Assembly: GCF_016616095.2 (NCBI RefSeq)
Contig: NZ_CP067089.2
Coordinates: 3,844,001 to 3,908,000 of the forward strand
Length of the DNA stretch: 64,000 bases
DNA from: Breznakiella homolactica
Lineage (GTDB): Bacteria > Spirochaetota > Spirochaetia > Treponematales > Breznakiellaceae
Direction: 5' to 3'
This document shows, piece after piece, positions 1-8,725 of this stretch. The position numbers and the translations under genes are program-made. How positions within the stretch are numbered: the first letter of the stretch is position 1; the number at the start of each line of letters is the position of its first letter. The notes beneath the pieces are model-generated. The model did not search any database, had not been told where the DNA came from, and saw nothing but the letters and a program-made list of their open reading frames with translations.

Positions 1-1649
1 GCGGTGGCCCCCTGGAAGACGATCCGCCTGCCGATGGATCCCTCGGAAGCGACCTTGGTAAGGTAATTGTCGCACACCGAAAAGAGGGCCGCTGTGAGGA
101 GTTCCTCCGTGGTATATCCGTCGTTCTGGTAGTTATTAAGATCCCGTTCCATAAACACGGTACACCGGTCGCTGGTGGCGGGCGCGGGGCAGCCCGTGGC
201 CCTGCGGGCGTATTCATTGATGGGGACCCCCAGCTTCTGGGCCTGTTCCTCGATAAAACTCCCCGTACCGGCGGCGCAGACCGTATTCATGTGGCTGAAA
301 ACCACGGTCCCGCCGGACAGAACCGTGAATTTCGAATCCTGGCCGCCGATTTCGATGATAGTATCCGCCTCCGGGTCCAGGGCCGCCGCCGCCCGGGCAT
401 GGGCGGTTATTTCGTCGATAACCGCGTCCGCCCCGACCAGGGCCCCGATAAGTTTCCGGCCCGAACCGGTGGTCGCGCAGGAGCGCACGGATCCGGTCCA
501 GTGTTCTTTTTTCTGAATTTCCTCCAGGGTTTCCAAAAGTCCCCGGACGGCCCGTATGGGATCACCCGCGGTGCGTGTGTACAGCCCGGCCAGGACGTTC
601 CTGTTTCCGTCCAGAACCGCCGCTTTCGTGCTTGTGGAGCCGATATCGATACCCAGGTGGAGTTCCCGGGGGGCCGGTGTCCCCGGTATCGCGTAGCTGT
701 CCACCTCCACCGGGTTTGCCTCACCCAGGACCGACGCTGTATGGAGGTACGATACATGGTCCGAAAAATCCGGATACGGTCCCTTGGGAGACGCCAGGGG
801 AGGGTGGACGTAGTTCCGGGCTGTCCCGGCGCTGCCAAGAATGTCCACAGCCCGCCGGGGCCGGCCGCCGTTTTCCATAGAACTGTTTTTTGCCCGGAGC
901 ACCGCGCCGATGGCTCCGTAATAGGGGGCCAGATCGTCCTGTTCAATAGATACGCCGGCGATTTCCGACAGATATTGAATGACCCGTGGGTTCAGCGCCA
1001 CGCCGCCGGCCATAAATACCGGGCCTTCCAGGATTTCCCCGGGAAAAAGGGTATCGGCGATATTGCGGGCCAGCCCCTGGCACAGTCCGTCGCATATTTC
1101 CGCTATTCCCCAGCCTTCCTGCTGGGCGTGGATAAGGTCCGTCTTGGCGAAGACCGAACACCGGCTGGCGATCCGGGGCGTCTGTCCGGAGCTTTTCTCC
1201 GCCATCCGGGCAAGTTCCGCGCTGGAACCGAGGCCGAGGCGCAGCGCCTGCTGGTCGAGAAAACTGCCCGTTCCCGCGGCGCAGGCGGAATTTGCCTTCA
1301 TTTTGCGGTATGCGCCGTCTTCATTAAAAATAATCCGGGCGAATTTCTCGGAACCCACCAGCAGGATGTTCCGCACACCGGGGCGGCGGTGTTTTATTCC
1401 CTCTATAAAACAGATTGTACCTTCCGGACGGTGGCCGCAGCGGATGAAAGAGGGTGTCCCCGACGCGGCCGCTGCAAAACGGAATTCTTTATAACGGGAT
1501 TTCTCCAGGAAATCCCGGATAACCGAGAGGGGATCCCCCTGGTGGTAGGCGTAATGCCGCTCCAGGATGGCGTCATCCTGATCCATGACAACGATTTTTA
1601 CCGCCGCGGAGCCCGCGTCGATCCCGAGAAGGGGGTAATTTTTTTTCAT
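1..1649 (-). CDS. Tandem BadF/BadG-type acyl-CoA dehydratase activase, cut by window edge
   Basis: The minus strand stays open from an ATG at 1649 to base 1, giving 549 residues with no stop, so the C-terminal part lies outside the window. Two ASKHA ATPase domains are visible. The first begins GIDAGSAAVKIVVMD and contains SACAAGTGSFLDQQ. The second, from about residue 325, begins GIDIGSTSTKAAVLD and contains EIGGQDSK and NTVCAAGTGSFIEEQ. The Cys in CAAGTGSF is the family's iron-sulfur ligand. Such proteins use ATP to drive electrons into 2-hydroxyacyl-CoA or benzoyl-CoA type enzymes. The duplicated form is usually about 1400 residues with further C-terminal domains, so roughly 40 percent is seen here. 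GGAG precedes the start by 7 bases. The partner enzyme is not in view and the substrate cannot be assigned. Confidence 0.88.
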   Translation of the reverse strand, partial: MKKNYPLLGIDAGSAAVKIVVMDQDDAILERHYAYHQGDPLSVIRDFLEKSRYKEFRFAAAASGTPSFIRCGHRPEGTICFIEGIKHRRPGVRNILLVGSEKFARIIFNEDGAYRKMKANSACAAGTGSFLDQQALRLGLGSSAELARMAEKSSGQTPRIASRCSVFAKTDLIHAQQEGWGIAEICDGLCQGLARNIADTLFPGEILEGPVFMAGGVALNPRVIQYLSEIAGVSIEQDDLAPYYGAIGAVLRAKNSSMENGGRPRRAVDILGSAGTARNYVHPPLASPKGPYPDFSDHVSYLHTASVLGEANPVEVDSYAIPGTPAPRELHLGIDIGSTSTKAAVLDGNRNVLAGLYTRTAGDPIRAVRGLLETLEEIQKKEHWTGSVRSCATTGSGRKLIGALVGADAVIDEITAHARAAAALDPEADTIIEIGGQDSKFTVLSGGTVVFSHMNTVCAAGTGSFIEEQAQKLGVPINEYARRATGCPAPATSDRCTVFMERDLNNYQNDGYTTEELLTAALFSVCDNYLTKVASEGSIGRRIVFQGAT

Positions 1650-1989
1650 AAATAATCTCCGGTAACAGATATACCCCGTCCGCGGATTTCTGTGAAGACA
1701 GCAGCGAATTTTTGTAACCTTTGGAGGGAATGGAAAAACCGTTTTGACACTTTTTGTGTGTGGTGTCAGCTAAATCTCCAATATATTTTTTCGCCGCAAA
1801 CCGAAGCGTTTTAGTAATTATTTGAATAATAAACAGTTAGATTTTCTTTTTCTGCTGTAATTATGTTTAAATTTATATAAAAAAACTTGACACTTTTTAT
1901 CGAGCAAAGCTATACTGGAGTCAAAAGATAAAGAGGATAAGGGTAATCGTAGATTGCTTCCCTCTTGTCATTCCTAGGAGGATTCTTAA
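1650..1989. other. Divergent intergenic region with a repeated TTGACACTTTTT
   Basis: About 340 bp separate the divergent activase and outer-membrane protein genes. The stretch is AT-rich and no gene is seen. The 12-mer TTGACACTTTTT occurs twice in the same orientation, at 1744-1755 and 1887-1898. The second copy forms the -35 of a good promoter; the first has no well-spaced -10. Confidence 0.6.
1887..1916 (+). promoter_or_regulatory. Sigma-70-type promoter of the outer-membrane protein gene
   Basis: TTGACA at 1887-1892 and TATACT at 1911-1916 are 18 bases apart. The predicted transcript starts near 1923, leaving a leader of about 67 bases before the ATG at 1990. Confidence 0.75.
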
Positions 1990-3105
1990 ATGAAGAAAGC
2001 TCTGGTTGTTCTTTTGATCCTTGCGGTAGCGGGGGGGGTATTTGCCCAGGAACTGAAGTTTACCGGTTACGTAAATACCGGTCTTGGCCTTGTGATTCCT
2101 GGCGAAGACGATGCAGATCCCTACCTGACCGCCTACGGCCAGGATGCCGAGCAGTTTAACTATCGGTTCCAGCTGAATGGTTTCTTCACCAATTCAGCGG
2201 GTAACGCTGGTCTCAGCTTCCGCCTGCGCGCGCAGGGTAACCGCACACCCTTTATGCATTGGGCGTACGGCTGGTACACAGGTTTTGACGGTATGATCAC
2301 CGTGAAAGCCGGTAGTGTCGACGACGGCACCTATAACACCATGGGTTACGTAATCGACGGTGACGTTGACGAAGGCATTGGTGCTTTGGTTAACGTTTCC
2401 CCCATCGACGGACTCAGCCTCGGCGTTGGTGCTTACGTTGGTAAAAATGATGCCAGCGGTTCCCTGCAGCGGGAACTTGATGATGCCAAATATACCTTTG
2501 GTATCGCGTACGATATGCCCGACCTCTTCAAAGTGGCCGTAGGCTACCGGACCAAGAGCGCCTTTGATACCGCCCGCCTCCGCGCTGGTGTGAATATCAA
2601 GGTTCTTCCGGAACTGACCGCTGTTATCGAAGTTGAAGCCGATAACCTCGACGGTGACTTCGGCGATTTCGGTACTTTCACCATCGCTCAGACCCTCGCC
2701 TACAAAATCGGCGACATCACGGTCGGTGTTAACCTCGGTGAATACCTCTCCATGGAAGAAGACACTGATTTCTCCTTTATGGCGAATCCCTGGGTGTCCT
2801 ACGCCATCGGCAGCATCGTTCCCCGGCTCGACTTTGTGTACTTCCTGAACGGCTATGCTGACCTGGTTACCGATTCTTCTGATCCCGAATATGGTAACTG
2901 GACCGGTAAATTCCACCGGAAAGCCTATATGCCCACTTACACCGAAGATTATGCCTTCATGAGCATCCGGCCTTCAGTAGCCTTCATGCTGAACAACACC
3001 ACCATTGAAGTTGGTTACATGTTCAACATGCTCACCGAACCCGATGGTATCGATTACGACAACAATCAGAATATCATCTATGTTGACTTCAAATGGAGCT
3101 TCTAA
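1990..3105 (+). CDS. Outer-membrane beta-barrel (porin-like) protein
   Basis: 371 residues. The first 19-20 residues are a signal peptide (MKKALVVLLILAVAGGVFAQ). The rest alternates short hydrophobic and aromatic stretches with Gly/Asp-rich turns, as in a beta-barrel, and the protein ends in ...VDFKWSF. A C-terminal Phe is the usual recognition signal for the BAM complex. AGGAGG lies just upstream of the start. The gene stands alone between a strong promoter and a strong terminator, which suggests an abundant product. I infer a porin or other barrel protein; I cannot name the family or substrate. The antisense frame at 2194-2916 is a shadow of this biased coding sequence. Confidence 0.8.
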   Translation: MKKALVVLLILAVAGGVFAQELKFTGYVNTGLGLVIPGEDDADPYLTAYGQDAEQFNYRFQLNGFFTNSAGNAGLSFRLRAQGNRTPFMHWAYGWYTGFDGMITVKAGSVDDGTYNTMGYVIDGDVDEGIGALVNVSPIDGLSLGVGAYVGKNDASGSLQRELDDAKYTFGIAYDMPDLFKVAVGYRTKSAFDTARLRAGVNIKVLPELTAVIEVEADNLDGDFGDFGTFTIAQTLAYKIGDITVGVNLGEYLSMEEDTDFSFMANPWVSYAIGSIVPRLDFVYFLNGYADLVTDSSDPEYGNWTGKFHRKAYMPTYTEDYAFMSIRPSVAFMLNNTTIEVGYMFNMLTEPDGIDYDNNQNIIYVDFKWSF

Positions 3106-3130
3106 TCTGAGGATTTCATGATGAAGCAAA

Positions 3131-3159
3131 CCGGTCCCTTTGGGGACCGGTTTTTTTTT
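3131..3159 (+). terminator. Rho-independent terminator of the outer-membrane protein gene
   Basis: Perfect 8-bp GC-rich stem CCGGTCCC / GGGACCGG with a 4-base loop, followed by nine T. Confidence 0.92.
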
Positions 3160-3289
3160 ATGATGTCCTAACCGGTGTCCCTACTGGGCCAGCCCGCTCC
3201 GGCGGATGATTTATGTTCCCCGCGGGGCCGGACATACGGACAAAAAAAGCCCGGGCAGCCCCGGGCATACAATCACTGCTGCTGTTTTA

Positions 3290-4177
3290 TTATTTCGCTA
3301 CATCCACGGATACATTCTCTTCCTTCGGCGGCATCGGGATCAGCATGCTCACATTTTTCTGGTATTCCGCGTATTCCGGGCGTTTGCCCAGCATGTGTTT
3401 TTCCATCATGGGAATGCTGATAAAGTAGAAAAGGAAGACGATGAGCGCCAGGCCGAGGATCCCCCAGATATTGAAATTCTGGAGCCCCGCGGCGGCCAGG
3501 CCGACCCAGATCAGGATTTCCCCGAAATAGTTCGGATGGCGGGAGTATTTCCAGAGGCCGCGGTTGATATACGGCGCCGGATTGGCCTCCTTTTTGTACG
3601 CCTTCATCTGGATATCCCCGAGGGCCTCAAAAAAGGTGCCGATCAGGATAATGATCCCGCCTATGGCCGGGAACAGAGGGGCGGGATTCAGTATATTCAT
3701 CAGATTCCAGTAGGGAAGGGTCCCGAAGAATACGAGACAGGTGGGCATGTACATGACCCCGAGGAACATAACCAGCTGGGCGGTTTTGGGGTTGTCCCGT
3801 TTTAAATCCGTATAACGCCAGTCCTGCCAGTCGAGGTTTTCGAAGCCGACCGCCCAGTTGACGGTCAGCCGCACGGCCCATATCAGCAGGGGCAAAAGCA
3901 CCAGCAGGTGCGCCGGCCGGAGGGTAATCCCGTATACCAGGTAAAAACCCAGGATAATAAAGGGCGGCTGAACGCTCCAGTAGGGATCGTATACACTGGC
4001 GTTCCCGAAGGGAAGGCTGAAGAGGAATACGATCACCGTCGCGATGGTTGTCGCGACGAACATATTGAGGATCGGGTTTAAATAACCCGAAAAAAAGTAC
4101 AGAGCCGCGCCGCCCGCTCCGTAGGATACCGCGTACACCAGCAGGATGAGCAGCAGCGAAACCCATTTGTTTTTCAT
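3290..4177 (-). CDS. DUF1295 family membrane protein (paralogue 1)
   Basis: 295 residues with about seven to eight hydrophobic segments. The C-terminal half carries SRHPNYFGEILIWVG, the signature of the DUF1295 group, distantly related to steroid 5-alpha-reductases and isoprenylcysteine methyltransferases. The N-terminal part has the typical DPYWSVQPPF block. GGAG is well placed before the ATG. The gene is a single unit between the outer-membrane protein gene and tRNA-Asn. The reaction of this family is not firmly known to me, so no substrate is proposed. A second member lies at 15067-16020; the two share the SRHPNYFGE motif but differ in length and elsewhere. Confidence 0.85.
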   Translation of the reverse strand: MKNKWVSLLLILLVYAVSYGAGGAALYFFSGYLNPILNMFVATTIATVIVFLFSLPFGNASVYDPYWSVQPPFIILGFYLVYGITLRPAHLLVLLPLLIWAVRLTVNWAVGFENLDWQDWRYTDLKRDNPKTAQLVMFLGVMYMPTCLVFFGTLPYWNLMNILNPAPLFPAIGGIIILIGTFFEALGDIQMKAYKKEANPAPYINRGLWKYSRHPNYFGEILIWVGLAAAGLQNFNIWGILGLALIVFLFYFISIPMMEKHMLGKRPEYAEYQKNVSMLIPMPPKEENVSVDVAK

Positions 4178-4302
4178 TTTTTACTCCTTCATTATAGTGA
4201 TTCTTTGGATTATACCTGGGAGAGTCGTATGGTCAAGTAAATTTACCGCATTATTGTTGCAGGTTTCTGAAAAAGAGCGCGGAAAATCCCGGAAGAAATC
4301 TA

Positions 4303-4331
4303 TTGACAATCCTGATTCAACCGGCTATATT
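4303..4331 (+). promoter_or_regulatory. Promoter of tRNA-Asn
   Basis: TTGACA at 4303-4308 and TATATT at 4326-4331 with a 17-base spacer, ending 11 bases before the mature tRNA. Confidence 0.85.
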
Positions 4332-4342
4332 CTACCGTACAT

Positions 4343-4415
4343 TCCCCTGTAGCTCAGCTGGCAGAGCAAGTGGCTGTTAACCACTGGGTCTGGTGTTCAA
4401 ATCACCACGGGGGAG
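4343..4415 (+). tRNA. tRNA-Asn (anticodon GTT)
   Basis: 73 bases fold as a full cloverleaf: acceptor TCCCCTG / CGGGGGA with one G-T pair, D stem GCTC/GAGC, anticodon stem AGTGG/CCACT with loop CTGTTAA (anticodon GTT), T stem TGGTG/CACCA with loop TTCAAAT, discriminator G. CCA is not encoded. It is a single-gene unit with its own promoter and terminator. Confidence 0.96.
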
Positions 4416-4419
4416 CGAA

Positions 4420-4449
4420 ATGATCCGCTTTACGGCGGATCATTTTTTT
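4420..4449 (+). terminator. Terminator of tRNA-Asn
   Basis: Nine-bp stem ATGATCCGC / GCGGATCAT with a 6-base loop, running into seven T. Confidence 0.9.
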
Positions 4450-4658
4450 GCACTGCCAAAACGATTGTAATTGTTTTCCGGCTCAATTAACCGTAAATTT
4501 TCAATATGACTCCGGCCTGCTCCTGTCTTATTGATGAGCTTTCTTATATAGTATTAAACAGTTTAGCCGGGTATTTTATTTACGGGTCCGGTTTATTGCC
4601 CGCGGCTTGCAGCGGGATTGCTGATTCCCCGGAAGCCGGAACAGGAGAACCAGAGATA

Positions 4659-5360
4659 ATGAGTTACGTTGAATTCCGCGATGTACGGAAATCCTATAAA
4701 ATGGGAGAAAATACCATTGTCGCGGCGGATAATATCAGTTTTTCCATAGATAAAAGCGAATTCTGTGTAATCGTCGGACCCAGCGGCGCCGGCAAGACCA
4801 CGGTTCTCAATATGCTCGGCGGCATGGATTCCTGTGACAGCGGGATAATCCGGCTGGATACCCGGGAGATCAGCAGCCTTTCGGAGAAACAGCTCACCGA
4901 ATACCGGCGCCATGACGTGGGTTTTGTCTTTCAGTTTTATAATCTCATTCCCAATTTAACCGCCCTGGAAAATGTTGAGCTGGCGTCGGAAATCTGCGTG
5001 GATCCCTATGATCCCCGGGAGACCCTGATTTCCGTGGGCCTCGCGGAACGGATGGGCAATTTTCCCGCCCAGCTTTCCGGCGGGGAGCAGCAGCGGGTTT
5101 CCATTGCCCGGGCCCTGGCAAAAAACCCCAAGATTCTGCTCTGTGATGAGCCCACGGGCGCCCTGGACTACGCCACCGGCAAACATATCCTTACCCTGCT
5201 TCAGGACAGCTGCCGGCGGACCGGTAAAACCGTGATTGTCATAACCCACAATCTCGCCATTGCCGGTATGGCCGACCGGGTGATTCATGTAAAAAACGGA
5301 CAGGTTGTTAAAATGGAACAGAACAGCGATCCTCTCCCCGTGGAAAGGATCGAATGGTAA
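4659..5360 (+). CDS. ABC transporter ATP-binding protein (LolD/MacB-like)
   Basis: 233 residues from the ATG at 4659. The frame stays open upstream to 4506, but that extension has no domain character; the family's N-terminus ([13 protein letters not shown]) begins at 4659, with AGGAG 11 bases before it. Walker A is GPSGAGKT, the signature is LSGGEQQR, Walker B is [12 protein letters not shown], and the H-loop lies in VIVITHN. Length and motifs match the ATPases that pair with FtsX-type permeases. The permease gene begins two bases after this stop. Such pairs move lipoproteins, peptides or drugs rather than importing solutes; the substrate here is unknown. Confidence 0.93.
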   Translation: MSYVEFRDVRKSYKMGENTIVAADNISFSIDKSEFCVIVGPSGAGKTTVLNMLGGMDSCDSGIIRLDTREISSLSEKQLTEYRRHDVGFVFQFYNLIPNLTALENVELASEICVDPYDPRETLISVGLAERMGNFPAQLSGGEQQRVSIARALAKNPKILLCDEPTGALDYATGKHILTLLQDSCRRTGKTVIVITHNLAIAGMADRVIHVKNGQVVKMEQNSDPLPVERIEW

Positions 5361-5361
5361 G

Positions 5362-8300
5362 ATGAAGCGCCCCCATTCTTTCGGAAAAACCTACATTAAA
5401 ACCATACTCCGGGAGATAAAAGGAAGTTTCGGCCGTTTTGTCGCTATTTTTGCCATTGTCGCCCTTGGTGTCGGATTCCTGGCGGGGCTTCTTGCAACTA
5501 CTCCCGATATGAAACTGTCCGTGGGCCGCTATTACAGTGAAACGAATATGATGGATATATTCGTTAAGGCTACCATGGGCCTGACCGGAGCGGATACCGC
5601 CGCCGTGGAGGCGCTGGATGAGGTCGCCGCGGTGATGCCTGCCTACGTTACCGACGCTCTGGTCAGGACGAGCCACGAAGAAGTCCTGGTGACCCGGATT
5701 TACGGACTGCCCCTGGAAAAGCTCGAAAGCGGGGCTTTCGTCGGCCGGGTGGAACTCATCGAAGGCCGGATGCCCCGGTCCCCGGACGAGTGTCTGGTTC
5801 AGCAGAACGGTACATACCTTGCAAAGATTGATCCGGGATCGCGTTTGGTGATTCTGCCGGAAAACGCCGGCAATCTCGGCGCCGGGGATATCGGCGATGT
5901 TTACGGTTTTACCGAATTTACCGTCACCGGTATTGTCAAAAATCCCCTGTATTTTTCGAATGAACGGGAACCGAGCGGCCTTGGCAACGGCCGTCTCGGC
6001 GCGGTCATGTATATTGATGAGAATTCATACGCCCTTTCGGCCTACACCGATTTTTATATTACCCTCGCGGACAGCGCGGATTATCCGGCGTTTTCCCCGG
6101 AGTATGAGGAATTCGCCGAAGCGGCGGCGGATACGATTTCCCTTCTGGGGAAAGAACGGTCCCTTCTGCGGCGGGAAGAGATCGTCGATGCGGGTAAAAC
6201 CCTTGATGAAGCCCGGGAGGAATACCTGACCGCAAAACAGGATGCCGAGCGGGAACTCGCGGATGCCCGGAAAAAACTCGATGACGGCAGAAGTGATATA
6301 GCCGGCGGGGAAGCGGAACTGGCGGATGCGGAAGCCAAAGTCGCCGAGGGAGAGGAAACCCTGGCCGGGGAGCGCAGCTCCTTCGAACGGCAGATCCGGG
6401 AAAACGAAGAGGCCCTCCGGAAGGGTGAGGCCGAAATCGCCGCGGCCAAACGCCAGCTCGCGGAGGCAAAAGCCGCCATTGACGCGGCCGCGCCGGATAT
6501 CGCCCGCGCCAGAGCCGCCCGGTGGCTGCCGGCAAAGGCCCGCGCCCAGCTTGAAGAATACGACAAAGGCGTGGCCGAGTACGAGCAGGGCATGGCCACG
6601 GTTGCCGAAAAGGACGCGGAAATCCGTGACGGCTGGCGGCAGCTGGCGGAGGGCCGGAGAACCGCCGCCGCAGAATTCGCAAAAGCCGAATCGGAACTCG
6701 AAACGGCCCGGGCGGATATTGCCGCCGGCCGGCTGGATATTGAACAGGCGAAACTTGACCTGGCGGACGGCGAATCCCAATACCGCAGTGCCGCCGCCGA
6801 TGCCGCCGAAAAACTCGCCGATGCGGAGGCCCAGCTCGCGGACGCGGAAAATGAAATCGCCGGCATCGATACCCCCGAATGGTACGTCCTCGACCGGAAT
6901 GCCAATGTAAGCTACGTAACTTACAAAGCCAATGCCGAGAAAATCGCCGACGTGGCGACGGTTTTCCCGCTGTTTTTTCTTCTGGTGGCGGGCCTCGTGG
7001 CGCTGACCACCATGACCCGGATGGTGGAGGAAGAACGCCTGCAAATCGGAACCCTCAAGGCAATCGGATACCGGAAGCGGATAATTTCGATTAAATACCT
7101 CGTTTACTGCGGCCTGACCAGTGTTTTAGGGTGCATTGCCGGAATGGTATCGGGATTTCAGGTGATTCCGCTTATCATATACAACGCCTTTTCGACCATG
7201 TATTTTCTTCCGCCCCTGGTGACGGCTTTTAACTGGACCTTCGGTCTTATTGCCTGCGGGATTATTCTGGTCTGTACCATGGGCGCGACGGTTTCCGCTT
7301 CCTACAGATCTCTCCGGGAAAAACCTGCCGCCCTTATGCTTCCCCGGACTCCCAAGGCGGGAAAGCGGATTTTCCTCGAATACCTGCCTTTCATATGGAA
7401 CCATATGAAGTTTACCTATAAATCCACCGCTCGGAATCTCATCCGGTATAAGAAACATTTTTTTATGACCGTTATCGGAATCGGCGGCTGCACCGCCCTC
7501 ATGGTAACCGGTTTCGGGCTCCGGGATTCGATGACCGATATTGCCAGGACCCAGTTCGAGCGTATTCTCATATACGATCTCAGGATTGAATTGGGGGAAG
7601 ACGAAGCCTTTGATCCGGTGCTGGTCAATTTTCTGGCGTCAGTGTCCGGTGACGGAGCCGGCGGCACGGCCCGGCATTACACGGAACTGCACAGTGAAGC
7701 CGGGTACGCCCTGAGCGGCGGCAGGGGCCGGGAGAGCGCCACTATTCTCATCCCGGAACATCCCGATGAGCTCAATGGCTATATCAGCCTCCGGGAGCGG
7801 AAAAGCGGCAGCCCTATAGTGTTCACCGGATCTTCCGTGGTGGTTACCGAGAAAATGGCCGAATCCCTGGGGCTTAAGGTCGGTGATTCCTTTGCCGTCG
7901 AAAATTCCGACGGCAGAACGGCCCGGTTCGTGCTTTCGGGAATCACCGAAAATTACGTGGGGAGCTATATTTACCTCAATCCCGCGGCGTATTCCGATGC
8001 CTTCAGAAAGGAAATTTCCTACCAGACCCTCTTTGTGCGCACCGGTATCACCGGCGCCGCCGCGCAGGACGAGGCTCTCGCCGATGTTCTGTCCAGTTCG
8101 TCGGTGGCAAGCGCGGAATTTACCTCCCAGCTGCAGCAGACATACAATAACCTGCTCGGCAGTATCGGTTTTGTGGTGCTTATCCTTATTTTTGCCGCCG
8201 GCGGTTTGGCGATAATCGTTCTCTACAACCTTACCAATATCAATATCAATGAACGCCGCAGGGAGCTGGCCACCCTCCGGGTTCTGGGGTACCACCACGG

Positions 8301-8565
8301 CGAAGTGGCCGGCTATATATTCCGGGAAATTACTATCCTCAGCATGGTCGGCGCCGCCGTGGGACTGCTCCTCGGTATTCCGCTGCACCGGTTCGTCATT
8401 GGTGTCGCCGAAAACGTCGACCTCATGTTCGGCAGAACCATAACGCCCTTGAGTTTTTTCCTCTCCGCCGCGGCTACCATGGTTTTCTCCGTCGGAGTGG
8501 ATCTGCTGATGCTGAAAAAACTCAGGTCCATAGAAATGGTCGATTCCATGAAAGCCGCCGAGTAG
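5362..8565 (+). CDS. FtsX-family ABC permease with a large extracytoplasmic coiled coil
   Basis: 1067 residues from the ATG at 5362, directly after the ATPase stop. The frame is open to 5305, but that part overlaps the ATPase gene. The first membrane helix is near residue 25. An extracytoplasmic region of about 500 residues follows and includes a long Ala/Glu/Lys/Asp-rich coiled coil (about residues 280-510, repeated A-D-A-E and L-A-D). Three helices (about 535-650), a second periplasmic domain and three C-terminal helices complete the protein, which is the double FtsX (ABC3 permease) layout. The last part has NINERRRELATLRVLGY, typical of the family's cytoplasmic coupling element. The coiled coil suggests reaching across the periplasm or regulating a partner; this is inference. 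Confidence 0.9.
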   Translation: MKRPHSFGKTYIKTILREIKGSFGRFVAIFAIVALGVGFLAGLLATTPDMKLSVGRYYSETNMMDIFVKATMGLTGADTAAVEALDEVAAVMPAYVTDALVRTSHEEVLVTRIYGLPLEKLESGAFVGRVELIEGRMPRSPDECLVQQNGTYLAKIDPGSRLVILPENAGNLGAGDIGDVYGFTEFTVTGIVKNPLYFSNEREPSGLGNGRLGAVMYIDENSYALSAYTDFYITLADSADYPAFSPEYEEFAEAAADTISLLGKERSLLRREEIVDAGKTLDEAREEYLTAKQDAERELADARKKLDDGRSDIAGGEAELADAEAKVAEGEETLAGERSSFERQIRENEEALRKGEAEIAAAKRQLAEAKAAIDAAAPDIARARAARWLPAKARAQLEEYDKGVAEYEQGMATVAEKDAEIRDGWRQLAEGRRTAAAEFAKAESELETARADIAAGRLDIEQAKLDLADGESQYRSAAADAAEKLADAEAQLADAENEIAGIDTPEWYVLDRNANVSYVTYKANAEKIADVATVFPLFFLLVAGLVALTTMTRMVEEERLQIGTLKAIGYRKRIISIKYLVYCGLTSVLGCIAGMVSGFQVIPLIIYNAFSTMYFLPPLVTAFNWTFGLIACGIILVCTMGATVSASYRSLREKPAALMLPRTPKAGKRIFLEYLPFIWNHMKFTYKSTARNLIRYKKHFFMTVIGIGGCTALMVTGFGLRDSMTDIARTQFERILIYDLRIELGEDEAFDPVLVNFLASVSGDGAGGTARHYTELHSEAGYALSGGRGRESATILIPEHPDELNGYISLRERKSGSPIVFTGSSVVVTEKMAESLGLKVGDSFAVENSDGRTARFVLSGITENYVGSYIYLNPAAYSDAFRKEISYQTLFVRTGITGAAAQDEALADVLSSSSVASAEFTSQLQQTYNNLLGSIGFVVLILIFAAGGLAIIVLYNLTNININERRRELATLRVLGYHHGEVAGYIFREITILSMVGAAVGLLLGIPLHRFVIGVAENVDLMFGRTITPLSFFLSAAATMVFSVGVDLLMLKKLRSIEMVDSMKAAE

Positions 8566-8629
8566 GATCCGCCGCAGTTTTCCGAATTACTTGTATATCC
8601 ATAACCTTTCTTTTTCCTCCCGTAGAAAT

Positions 8630-8641
8630 GATAAATTTATC
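8630..8641. promoter_or_regulatory. Perfect palindrome GATAAATTTATC, candidate operator
   Basis: A 12-base perfect palindrome lies 14 bases upstream of the -35 of the SorC-family regulator gene, and a related half-site CGATAAATC overlaps its -10 region. Autoregulation is an inference from position only. Confidence 0.4.
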
Positions 8642-8654
8642 AAAAATAATAAAT

Positions 8655-8683
8655 TTGACTTATTAGATTCACGGGAATACGAT
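8655..8683 (+). promoter_or_regulatory. Promoter of the SorC regulator / sugar ABC operon
   Basis: TTGACT at 8655-8660 and TACGAT at 8678-8683, spacing 17. It precedes the start at 8726 by about 40 bases and could drive all five genes to 14448. Confidence 0.65.
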
Positions 8684-8725
8684 AAATCTACCATAACTGG
8701 GATATTTACCATTCAGGTGGTGGAA

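Noticed and set aside
291-1655. Long open frame (454 residues) on the plus strand
   Set aside because: It is the mirror of the activase gene on the minus strand, which shows clear ASKHA motifs; the plus-strand product is Arg/Gly-rich and has no ribosome site.
1744-1772. Second promoter at the upstream TTGACACTTTTT copy
   Set aside because: No -10 hexamer at 16-18 bases; TAAATC at 21 bases is too far.
4506-4658. 51-residue N-terminal extension of the ABC ATPase
   Set aside because: No similarity to the family; the typical N-terminus and a ribosome site are at 4659.
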